NCBI GenBank assembly: GCA_963556195.1
Contig: OY744521.1
Coordinates: 127,168,459-127,232,458 of the forward strand
Direction: 5' to 3'
DNA length: 64,000 nucleotides
Source: Sepiola atlantica
Taxonomy: Eukaryota; Mollusca; Cephalopoda; Sepiida; Sepiolidae
Shown here: piece by piece, positions 37,801 through 49,800 of the stretch
Layout: each line of letters begins with the position of its first letter
Numbering within the stretch: the first letter of the stretch is position 1
The notes under the pieces: generated by a model
The model's database searches: none
What the model was told of the DNA's origin: nothing
Seen by the model: the letters and a program-made list of their open reading frames with translations, nothing else
Translations under genes and position numbers: made by a program

Positions 37801-40800
37801 CATCATATCTGGATTAGCAATTAGTCGTGCAAGTATTTGTTAGCCGACATACTTTCTGTTAAATGAGTACCTCTTTTGAATTGTATCAGATGTTTCTGTT
37901 ACATAATTCACTTGTGAGTTTTCGTCATCACTTTGAGTTTCTTTGTCAGATACAGAAGTATGTAGCACACGGAGTTCCAATGTGTCTGCAAGAAGTAATA
38001 TCATAATAATAATAATATAGCATCTGTTAAGAAATTACCTCTTAGTGCTCTAGCAAGAGCATTTCAACTGAGCATATGACACTGTGTGTTGGCCATATAT
38101 CTCAAGAATTTTTGATAACCCTGCTTTTTTGTATCAAGAAAATTCATCTGTGTTGTCCTCTAATTCTTAGCACTACAGATTTCAGGAGGTCACTAGTAGC
38201 ATTACCAAACTGGCCAATTTATGCTTAAAAGTGGGTAAAAAAAGTGAAATTTCCACAAAATTTGACTTACAATATCTTTGATATTTCTCAGATTATATCT
38301 ATGAAATTAGTATGCAAACAAGATTTAATCTTTCCTCTTTCTAATGATACCATTTGTTTTCTTGCAGGATGATTAGTTCTTTTTTCAAGTTGATTTGAAT
38401 TATGCAACTATTTTAATGACAAATGTATAGGGTGGGCAAAAATAAGGGTCCTATTTTTAAAAATTCATAACTTTTATTTATTGATTTTTTTTTTTTATTT
38501 TTTTTTTTTAGAATAAGTAAAGGACCCCTTCCGAAGCAAGCATGAGCCGTATTAGCCCTAAGGAACGTACCCTCATTTAGAAAACATTATTTTTGCTTAA
38601 AAAACTCAAAACAGTGTAAAAAAACAATACTTTAGTTTTTGTAAGTTTTAAGAAGTGTGTTTCGGCTAAAATTTGTTTTGTTTATTTCAAAAAATCTCGG
38701 AAGGGTCAGTCTACACACACATAAAGTTTGGTGAGTTTAACTTTTATTTTGTGGAAGTTATTCAAATTCAAGTTATTCAAATTTAAAGATAGGACCCTTA
38801 TTTTGGCCCACCCTGTATTTAGTTCCGCTTTTTTTCACCAACAAATTTTTAGTCCTGTATTTCAACGTTTGTGTCATTCACTGTTAATTAATCCACTTTG
38901 AAAAATCGTTCTATCTTATTAGAAAGGTTATGCTTTATTTTAGTAGGCGAAGTATAGAATTTTAAGTTAATTTTAATAAGATATCTCCAAGTTGAAAACT
39001 TCAGTGAATGAAATATTACAGAAATTTAATTATAAAAAGCATGCTATTTATACCATTGCCCTCTCCCCTTCCTGTGACTGTCATAATAATAGTAACAAAA
39101 GCAGGGTGTTAGTTCTTTCTTCAATTAAAAGCTTATAATAAGCCTTTGTTTAAAAATTGACTGATGATTTTTTATATAGTAAACTTCAAGGTTTTCATGT
39201 CAATTCCTTCTTATATTTTTTTCATGCCAAAAGTTGGATCACTCTGCAAAATGTCCCAATATTAGAAAGAAAACAACTTTTTTTTTTTAATTCCAAGAAT
39301 CTAAGAATTATTAATTCCATCTATATTTATATTTCTTTTAATATCTTGCAGAACTATATATGCATACCTACAAAGTCTTTTGGTATATTGAAAATAAAAA
39401 TCAGTTTGGGATACCTACTACTAAATGGGTCATTAGCTTTAATAATTTGAGCCTTCCAATCCAGTGGCTGGTCAAATGTGATAACAGGAGTTGTTATGAT
39501 TTACGTGTTCAAGCAGGAACATCAATGTAGAATAGACACACTACATTTCATTTCTCATAAGTTTTGCTGCAGTTTCCACAATGTGTTTGGTCTCTTTAAT
39601 ATTTCTATATTTTGATTTATTATAACAATTATACAATATGACTGAAGCACTGGTTTTTAAATTCAATAAAATATTCTTTAAGTTTTTGCTTCATATATTT
39701 CACATCATATGGTTCTTTGAATTTGCCGTTTCAAGGAATTCACTAATTATTTTTACTAAATCTGCTAATGTCAATTGCTACCCAAGATATCCTATTATAA
39801 GTTAAATATCTTTTTCGTTCAAGAGGACGATCCTGGCTTAATTTTTTTATTTCTTCTCTCATGGTTTATCTTTTATCTGAAATCTTTTGGGGGTATGTTT
39901 GCCTGTTCTAAAGTTGGTACTACACTGTTGGTGATTGATTACATCCTTTGGATGGAAATCATTTGCAGAAGATAATCTTCCTAATACTGTATCACTCCAC
40001 TCATCATTCCAGATTTAAATATTTTGTCTATAGTGTTATCAAATTATTAATGTTTTCACAGGATGATAATCCTGACTTCTTCGCCTTTCTTGGTATTTAG
40101 TTGATGTACTACAAAAAAGACAATTATTCTGGAAATCTAAGGTTGCAGGGATGCAAGTAGCCAATGGCTAAAAAGAAAATACTGAAATCGAGATGAATTC
40201 CCCAACCAGGGGCCACAACCCTGTGTATGTGTGTGGAGAGAGCGCAGCACAAAAAACAACTTTTTTCCTAAACTTCAATCGGTTTTAACTAAGAAAGTCA
40301 AAATTAAGAGAAAGAGTGAACAGAAAGTCAAAACCCCACTACTCCCGCATGATTCATTGCTTGAAATCTTAGCCTTCATGGCAAAATTAATATTTTCAGT
40401 TTTCAGAGAAAACTTTCATAAGAGGGAAAATCAGCTTTTTCTTATAAAAAAAAAAAAAAGATTTTCATCAAAAAGCTTAGAATTCACATATATGAGAGGC
40501 TCTTGTGATTTAAGTGGAAATCTGCCTTTTCTGGATTTTAAAAAAGCAGAGAACTCACATCCCTGAAGTCGATATTCAGGTTCACAACCTACAATCAAAT
40601 GTTGATATATCGCCCCATTCCATGTTTTTATCTGCTTTTATGCTGTAAGGGTTACACCACCGTTTTCTATAGCTCTTAGAAATATGTTGCCCTGCACAAA
40701 AACTACTTCCATGTTCCGTACATGCTTTGTTGATTCTATCACTGAGATACCACACTCAATATTTCCCAAAATTTTTGCAAAATAGGCAAATGAAAACTAG

Positions 40801-43800
40801 GTTGTTTGGTTTTTTTTTGTTTTTTTTTTTTATCATAGTTCACCCCAAACAAGGCAGGATGCCATGTAGACTTAAGGGGCTACTGAGAATTAGGGAGTAA
40901 GTTTTAGGGGTCATCCTAAGTTGTGAGCTGTGCAGCGAGATGTCTTTACATTAGTTTAAAATTTCTGCATGTCAGTACAGGCTGGGGAAAACGGAGAGCA
41001 GGGAGGGGGTTCCAGATATCGGCAGCACAAGGAAAGAAGCTATTAAAGTAGAAGGCTCTCCAGCATCTGGGAACCTCCACAGTGAATGATGGAACTTAGC
41101 TGATTGTCGGTTGGTCGAGTGTATTTAAGTCGAGGGGGGGGGACCAGGGCAGCAAGTTCATCTGAACACAATCCATTGCAGTACTTGTGGCACAAGGATG
41201 CAACATTGTGTCGATAGGACAGGAGCTGGAGCTTGGTGGATAGTTAAGGACCTATTAAGTTGGCGACTCCTTTTTGGACCTTGTCTAAGAGGGAGAAACT
41301 AATGGATGATGCACCAGCCCAGATTAGGCAACAATACTCCATGCATGGGCGGATGGTGGCTTTGAAGAGATATAAGATACTGTCAGGTATGAGAAGCTTT
41401 CTAGCTTGGTAGAGAGAGCCCACTTACTTTGCAGCAGCCTTGGCAATGTCTTCAATGTATTTGTTCCAATTCATGTTATCTGTGAATGTTAGGCCGAGGA
41501 GTTTGAACGTTGGACTCTAAGGTAAGGTGCTATTAGCCATGGCAATCGGTGGTTGAAAAGGTTTCTTGTAGTTATTGAAGGAAAGGAGCTTTGTCTTTGC
41601 GGCATTAAATGTTACTATCCATTTATGACCCCATTCCACTAGATTGGAGGTAACTTTTTAAGAATTCAGACATTGCCTCGGATATGCGTGCATCCATTTT
41701 ATCCACATGATGAGTAGAGAGTGATGTCGTCAGCAAATATACCCATTTCAGACAATGTCATCAGGGAGGTAATTTATGAAGATTAGAAACAATAATGGCC
41801 CAAGGATCGATCCCTGGTGTACACCAGCATTTATGTCATGTTGTTTGGATGAATAGACATCGAGGACAACCTGGATCTTTCTGTTGGATTGGAAGGATCT
41901 AATATTAAATATTCATTCAGTAATACCATATGAATTAATTTTTAGAAGACCTTTATGCCAGACCTTGTCAAAGGCTTTGGATATATCAAGCGCTACCGAC
42001 CTAGCTTCAACGGTTTTGTTCAGTGTATGGTATATGCATTCAGAGATGACCGTTAGGATATCCGCAGTAGACCATTCTTGCCCAAATCCATACTGATGGT
42101 CAGAAAGAAGTTTAGCATTAACGAGCTGCTGGACTATAGCTAGATTGATTAAGGATTCAAAGATTTTAGCCAAGATCGGGAGTAGACTGATGGAGCAATA
42201 ATTCTGAGGGTCAGTTCTATCTTCAGAATTCTTGACTGGTGCCACAAAGGCAATTTTCCAGATATCAGGGAAGCAAGATTCAGCAAGGCATTTGTTGTAG
42301 AGTTTGGAGAAGACAGGGGCCAGTTCAGCAGAGCATTTCTTTATTACTATTACTGGTATAAGATCAGGCCCACATGCTTTGGAGGTGTCAAGGTTTTTAT
42401 GATGTCCCCGACTTCAGAGGGAGTGATGACCAGGTTTTCAAGTGTGCCTTTGGTCCGCAATGGGAATTTAGGGAGGCGGTAGTTTGCTGAGTCCAAAGTG
42501 GAGTTTAAGGCTAAAGGCTGGGCAAGTAGTTCAGCCTTATCAGTTGCCGTGCAAACATCATTGAGGTTTGACAGCAGGGGAATTGTTGAGTGTCCGTTGT
42601 TCACCACACTATTGTAGACTTTCCAGACGTCGCAAGTACCTAGCTTCTGTGACTGAATGCATTTTCTGGTTATCTCTGTATACCTTCTCTTTGCTTCACC
42701 TATCACTACTTTACAATTATTTCTTGACTCTATAAATTTTTGTCTATTCACAGTTGACTTATAGCGGCCGAATTGTTGGAATACTTGCTGCCTCTTGACA
42801 ATAGCAGCTGCACATTCTGAGGTAAACCATTGAGGAGAGTATGGTTTGCTGAAGAATTTTTGCATGGGGACATATGCTTCAATGCCAGCTTTGACCCATT
42901 CGGTTAACTCATTTGTGCACTGATCAGCAGGGAGTGAGAAGGTTTCACTCTATTGGGCATCGCTGATGTGATCTCTGATGGATTCAAAATCAGCCTGCTC
43001 ATAGTATCTTGTCGCTTTGAGCAACGGCTCATCAGCTTTGGGATGAGTTTTAGAGTGATATCAATCATTACCACAATGTGATCAGCGTTCCCGAGCAGGC
43101 TATGAGCACTCGTCATACAAGCCTCGGGTAGTGAGGTCAAGAACAGGTCGAGGGGTGAGGCTTGCTGGTGCACACGATCAGGGAGGCAGGTCAGGAAAGT
43201 AACAATCTGTGAGAGTGAGCGAGCTAAATAAAAATTAAACGTAGAGCGACCAGCTGCATCAGTCACGGTGGTGTGCATTTACATCCCCAAATACATGAAT
43301 TAGGGCATTCGAGTCAAGTGAGAGTGCTGTATCTATGCTTACAGAGACAGAGTTTAGCAGGGTACAGTCCTGGATCGAAGAAGAACGGTATAAGAAATAT
43401 AAGTGACTAACACTGTGCAGCAAGGTCAATCTAAAGCACATGTATCTAAAGCACATGTAGACTTGCTCATCTAATTTTAGCCTATGTTCTCTAGTCAAGG
43501 GGAGGGTGTTCTGAACATAAACTCCTAGCCCATGCCTATGTTTGTCAGTCTTTACGGTAGAGTGGGAGGTAATCAGTCACGTCAAAGTGGTGAGAGTAGA
43601 TTGAGGATCGAAGGTTTGTTTCACTTAGTGCTACGATATCTTGGGAGTTTGTCAGGAGAAAGTTTTCTACGTCATTGATGTTGGTTCTAAGTGCCCGGAT
43701 ATTTGTGAATGCTAGCCTCAAGAGCAGAGGCCAAGAATAAAATAAAACTTATTTCAGTTGGAGGAAACGATTGAGAAGGGGAAAAAAAAAAAAAAGTAAA

Positions 43801-46800
43801 TCTCTCAACGTTATGGTGGCTTTGAATTATTAAATATCTCCAACTGATGTTTCAAAATCTTTTGTCTACACAGGCTAGGTCGATAGTTGTTAATGACTAA
43901 CGCCTCAAGAATATTGAGATGGTAGTTCGACCTGGCACTGTGTAAAACAGAAAACCACCCATCGGAATACCTGTCAGAACAACTATTTGTACTAACGAGG
44001 TGATTACCGATGGCTGATTCCTGTGCCTGGTCCATCGTTAGCCAACATTTTCGTTGGATTTTTGGAAAACCAATTATTTTCCAAAGTGACCAAGCCGGCT
44101 TTCTACACACGTTACGTTGATGATACTTTTGCTTGTTTTCCCTCTCGGAGTGATGCTGAACAGTTTCTTCTTCTTCTTTGTGACTTGCATCCATCGTTGC
44201 AATTCACTATGGAAGTCGAGGATTGTGGTTCCTTACCATTCCTCGATGTTTTAGTGTCTAAATCTGGTTTATCATTTGAAACCTGTGTGTATAGAAAACC
44301 AACATTTACAGGCCTTTATCTAAATTGGTTTTCCTTCGCCCCAAGAGCAAGAAAAATAAATCTTATTGGTACTCTCACTTATCGAGCTCTTATGATTTGT
44401 TCACCAACATGACTCGATGTAGAACTTGGTGAGATTACTAATATTTTTCTTGCCAATGGATATCCCATCAATACTATAAAAGGCACCATTGCACGTAAAG
44501 TTGCTTTATTTAATGGTGGTAAATTTATTGGCCCGTCACGTTGCCCTATTTATTTGAAACTCCCTTGGTTGGGTTCTGACGGCCTTGACATTGTTGAAAG
44601 GATTTCTTCTTCTACTCAACGTTGTTTTCCGGCAACTATGTTGAGGGTAGTTTACACGACTCGAACCTTTTTCTCTTCTTTTCGTAAGGATGTTTTGCCA
44701 GCCATTCAAAAGAATTCTGTAGTTTATAAATTCATGTGTCAGTGTGGAGCTGACTACGTTGGCAAGACATCCCAAAGATTAGAATTTAGAATATCCCAAC
44801 ACATACCACGTGATATTCGCCTACACAAGGTTTCGAGATCATCCGGGAACTTCCAGGCACAGGAATCAGCCATCGGTAATCACCTCGTTAGTACAAATAG
44901 TTGTTCTGACAGGTATTCCGATGGGTGGTTTTCTGTTTTACACAGTGCCAGGTCGAACTACCATCTCAATATTCTTGAGGCGTTAGTCATTAACAACTAT
45001 CGACCTAGCCTGTGTAGACAAAAGATTTTGAAACATCAGTTGGAGATATTTAATAATTCAAAGCCACCATAACGTTGAGAGATTTACTTTTTTTTTTTTT
45101 TTTTTTTTCCCCCTTCTCAATCGTTTCCTCCAACTGAAATAAGTTTTATTTTTTTTTTTTTTTCCCCTTCATTTCTCATTCGACTTTTAGTTTTTAATTT
45201 ACCATTCTGACGTTTCCTCTCAGAGGGTCAGACGACAAGGCCTTAAGGTAATTTTAACAATTTTCCTTTTTTTTTTTTTTTCCCCACTCGTCTGTTTCAT
45301 TGATTTTAATAATGCTTCCTCTAAAATATATATATATATATAGTTTACACAACACCTCCCAGAAAATGCAGAAAATGTAAGATAGTTTGCCTTCTCATTA
45401 AAAATAAGCACTGAGGAAGGGCATTACTGAACTCTCGTGTATATCTTGTTTTTTTCCTCATTCGGTACTTATTTCATGTATTAAAGCGAGAGAGAAAATA
45501 ATTTGCCGACAATTTAGGCAAGACAAAAGCAGTTAATAAACCCGTTTTTTCCCCAACTTCAGCTTAAGACAAGCAAGAAAGAGGAAAGTAAAAAAAAAAA
45601 CAAGGAAAGAAATCATTGTGTTATGAATTAATAATATGAATACTATTAAAGGAATTAAAATGGAATTACTTATCATTTTAGCACAACCTGTTTTTCTTCA
45701 TGCTTGTACGCTGAGTGACCCTTGGAATTATCAGTGGGGAAGATATCTCTCTCTCTCTCCCCCTTCACACGCATACAAAAATACATATACACATATGCAT
45801 ACATACATGCCCATACAGAGAGAGAGAGAGAGAAGGACTATAGAGCTGAGGAATTTAGAGGGGGGGGTAATTTCCTAGTATATATTTTAGTCCCCCTCTC
45901 CACTCGGTACTTATTTCATGGATTAGAAAGAGAGAAAAAATAACAATTTGCCAACAATTTAGGCAAGAAAAAAATGTTCATATTTCACATGGGTCAATTT
46001 TTCTTGACCTTGAATATGTTCATATCGACACCTCATAGAAATGCATGATACAAAGAGACCTTGTGTTGCAATTATTTTGACCTTTTTCACCGATTTGAAT
46101 AATTCTGTTTGCAAGTTATGTTGGTCGTCCCTTGATGAATCTATCAAGTTAAATAAGTCACTAGCATGAACCGAAGAAACTGATATCTCTCTTTTGTTAT
46201 CTCACTGTACCCCACCCCTGCACGGTACCATTAAAATGTACTTCCTTCTGTGGGGCACCATTAAAATGTAGCACTCCTGGTCGCGGCGACATTAAAATGT
46301 ACCTCAGCCTCTTGTGACGTTTCTGAAATTGGCCGTTCCTATATAAAAATAATTATTAGAGTAAAGGATACAAGACTATGTTTGCTCAAAAACTTTAACT
46401 TTTAACTGCTAATGTTTGTGTTTTGGACCGGCAATATTACTAAGTTTGGGTGATGTTAGTTTTGGCGATTTTAACTGTAAGTCAGGGGTGCGTCTCTGAA
46501 TGACGTGAATTCGATGGGCGAGCAAAGTGGAGCCTCTGAATGTCTGTTACCTAATTCTCAATATAAGTGCGTTAAGGCTGGGCGTGACTTCGCCCCCTCC
46601 TCCAACAGAATTCAATAACAAAAAAATTATTATAACTACTTTCCATATTGGGAATTTCCAATTCACTCTTATAACTCAGGAATAGTCAAGTGTATTTTTA
46701 ATCCACCCCCTTGTCTTCTTCATCTGTTACCTCAGTGGGAGGAAGGAGATTCCCCCCCCTCCCTCCTCAAAACTTATTCATAGAAGAGCAAAATATATTT

Positions 46801-49800
46801 TTTATTAACCGGCAAATACAGGGGATATCATTCTGCAGACACCACCACCCCTCATCACCCCACATGGCCACATCAGCGATGTATAGTTGTCCCTGTAAAA
46901 CAATTTAATTCTTATCTCTTTGCAAAATGTCTGCTCATTCCTGGACGCGTGTTATCTTAATCTACATCCATTCAATGCCGACAATGTCAACAACTCAATG
47001 TCCACTTCTCTGACACAGTACCCACATGGCCTATTTCTATTTTAATTCTCTTCGGCAGAGACAATAATAACATTCCAAGAAACCTCCTTCATTTCTTTTT
47101 GCAGTAACGATTTAAGAAAACATTTTCTTCTTGTTACCCCGTTCAGCCGATTATATATCCCCGAGTTGCCTCTTGACCACCCAACTTGTACATCATATGA
47201 AGGCTAGTTGGCGGTTGTCATTGCATTATTGGGGGGCTTTTAATCTCCTCAAAATATCAACAAGAGAAAACTCATCTGACAGTGATGGATGATATCCTCT
47301 TGTATCTATATCATAAGTTATTTCTCACCCACCAACTCCCAGGAAAGAAAATTTTTTTTCTCCCTTATCGGAGATTGGCTTTTCCTCTAGTTAATTAAAA
47401 AAAAAAATAAATAATAATGATTTGGAATTCCCCAAAAGCAAAAACAAGGTCCCAAGTTTGAATCAAATCGACGGCCGATCAACAATATTGTCACATAACA
47501 AGCCTAAGAAAAAGAAAAACCAAACACAAAGTGTTTAGAGGAAAACTTACTAAACTTGAAGCTGAACTCTGAGATAAAACTGGAGCCTTGTTTGTAATTG
47601 GACTAGAGAAAGTGAATAGGTCTGTAGATGTGGTGGCGGCAGATGTCACAACTGTGGAAGTTGTACTTGAAGAATTCAGAGGGGGACGTATCAACGATGT
47701 TGTTGGTAAAGACGGTTCAGATAACTTCATCATCGGAGTTGAAAGAGTATCACCAAAAGAAAACTTTGGCATCTCTTTAACAGGTAAAATAAAATTGGTC
47801 TCCAGTTGAACTGGCTCTTTCTGAAAAGCAAAAACATGATCATCTTGTTTACTAAAAAAATTTTTAACCGAAATACATGAAATATTTTGCTAAGTGGAAG
47901 TTAAAGTGATGTCTTGATATTTCCAAATAAAACCGTCTAAAAAGAACTTTTCTAAAAAGATTTAATCAGAAAATTAAATCCACTACAATGTTGTTTCTTT
48001 GTAAACAATTCAGCCATTTTAATCTTTTGTCAATCATCCTGCTTTTCTAACGCACACAGTAAACGATCTATACATCCTAGAGATGCAGCTCAATTTTCCC
48101 CATGAGTTAATGGTGCTCAATTTTATCTTCATAAAAATTTAAAATAAGAAAATTTATTCCTTCCCTGTCTATGTGCTCTGAAATGTTCTTCATGTCGGAT
48201 TGATAGACAAGCTTTTTTTTTTCTATTTCCAAATTAAATCATTTTGTTTTAGACATCACATTTGAAATTTAGCTCTGATGAAATTTCTTTTGTTCTGACA
48301 ATTTAAAAACTTCTCATAATTCTTAAAAATAGTTTTTTACTTGAACTGTAATTGAATGATTGTTTTAGTTTTTAATTTAATTAGAAAAAGATTTTGTTCT
48401 GCCAATTACAAAAAGATTCTTTCAATTTATGTAATTTGGGACAAAAAAGAACATGAAAACATTTGAAACTTACATCAGATTCACATAAAAGTTTGTCCAT
48501 TTAAGAAAGCAAACAGTTTTTTTTTTTACTAATGAGTCACCACTTATCAAAACCAAAAACACTCAAGGATAAGGGGTAATGAGAAGGATGGATTGTCAGT
48601 TGAATAATGAAGAATATTATGAAAGAATTGAAGATGATTAGTGGAATGAACAAAAATTATCTGTTCATATTGGATTTGATTTGAAGACGACCATGTTGTA
48701 GTTTGAAGAAAGAAAAGCAGTCTTGTGGTAATGTTTCACAAATGGGAACTTCTTTGATAGAAACTGTTCCATGCAAATGCTGCTTGATGCTAGGCACACA
48801 GAGAAAGAAAGGAAAGCTCTTTTCAATAGTGGTAATAAGATGAGTTTTTGCTGTGAATGTCTTACAGGAAGGAACCAAGGATTGGAGGTCAGTTGAGCAC
48901 CTTCTTTAGAAATAATGATAGAGTAGAGAAAGGCTAGCAATGTCTCTTCTTAGAAAAAAGGGGCTGTAGAGTACAGAAAAGACCATTTTATCACTAGATT
49001 GCCAAGTCGATTTTGTATTTTCAAGACAAGAAAGAGAAAACAATACTTGAAAGAAAATCAATAAGTGCTTCACATCACGCTCATTTCAATGTGTACAAGT
49101 CATCAAAAATAAGTGAAGAAAAACAAAGCTAAATAAATATTATCACTATTGTTGTTCTCATGTTAATTGGCATTCAAATTGTACAATTCTACTCAGAAAA
49201 GATCTTCTCGGCTCTGATTAGGACTTATACAAGTTGAAAGCTCTGTCATAAATACACATTATGTATTTTGGATGATTTGTTTATCTCAAGAAACGAGAAA
49301 AATAGATCACTAGAAAAGAACGCAACTATTATAAGTTGTTTCGTTCAACAATGTTTGTCTATATATCATCATCATCAGATTCTGTTTAACATCTGTTTTA
49401 CATGCTGGCATGTATTCAGTGGCTTCCAGAGATTTACTTCCAAACTAATCTATCTCTGCCAGGTCTTTATTCATCCATCTTTCTATCAAATCCATTCTTA
49501 TCACTTTCTCCCATGTTTTCCATGGTCTTCCCCTGCTACATCATCTGTTCTACATCTACTAACCTAAGCAGTCATCCATTCTTTCAATGTGACCAAACCA
49601 ATAAAATCTCCTGATTTGCATACATCTCCAAATACTGTCAAGATTTAATCTTCTCCTGAGGTCATCAGATCTAGACCTGTCTTTAACATTACACTTCCAT
49701 CATATCAGTCTCATATCATTTCTCCCCATGCAACGCATGTCTTCAACCTTCACTGATCAGGTTTCACTTCCATACATCACACTTCGTACACATAACTGAT

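Larger units (their letters stand above)
43736..45157 (+). mobile_element. Penelope-like element with RT and GIY-YIG endonuclease, inverted ends
   Basis: Plus-strand frame from about 44023 reads [18 protein letters not shown], then [13 protein letters not shown] (YVDD catalytic motif, 44098-44140) and [11 protein letters not shown]. After one in-frame TGA at 44410 the same frame continues to 45072 through [20 protein letters not shown], an endonuclease of the GIY-YIG class as found in Penelope-like elements. The RT N-terminus is missing, so the copy is 5'-truncated. The last ~300 bases are repeated in inverse orientation at its 5' side (43736-44030). It lies against the 5' end of the Jockey-like LINE. 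With only one stop in about 350 codons it looks young. Confidence 0.88.

Noticed and set aside
41884..42096. Plus-strand open frame of 70 codons.
   Set aside because: Antisense shadow of the LINE reverse transcriptase on the minus strand.
45206..45238. CTGA...GAAAC-like hairpin at the 3' side of the Penelope-like element (minus strand), suggestive of a hammerhead ribozyme, which such elements can carry.
   Set aside because: The CTGATGA core is missing and the CTGA lies inside a helix (TCTGAC/GTCAGA), so it cannot form the catalytic core.
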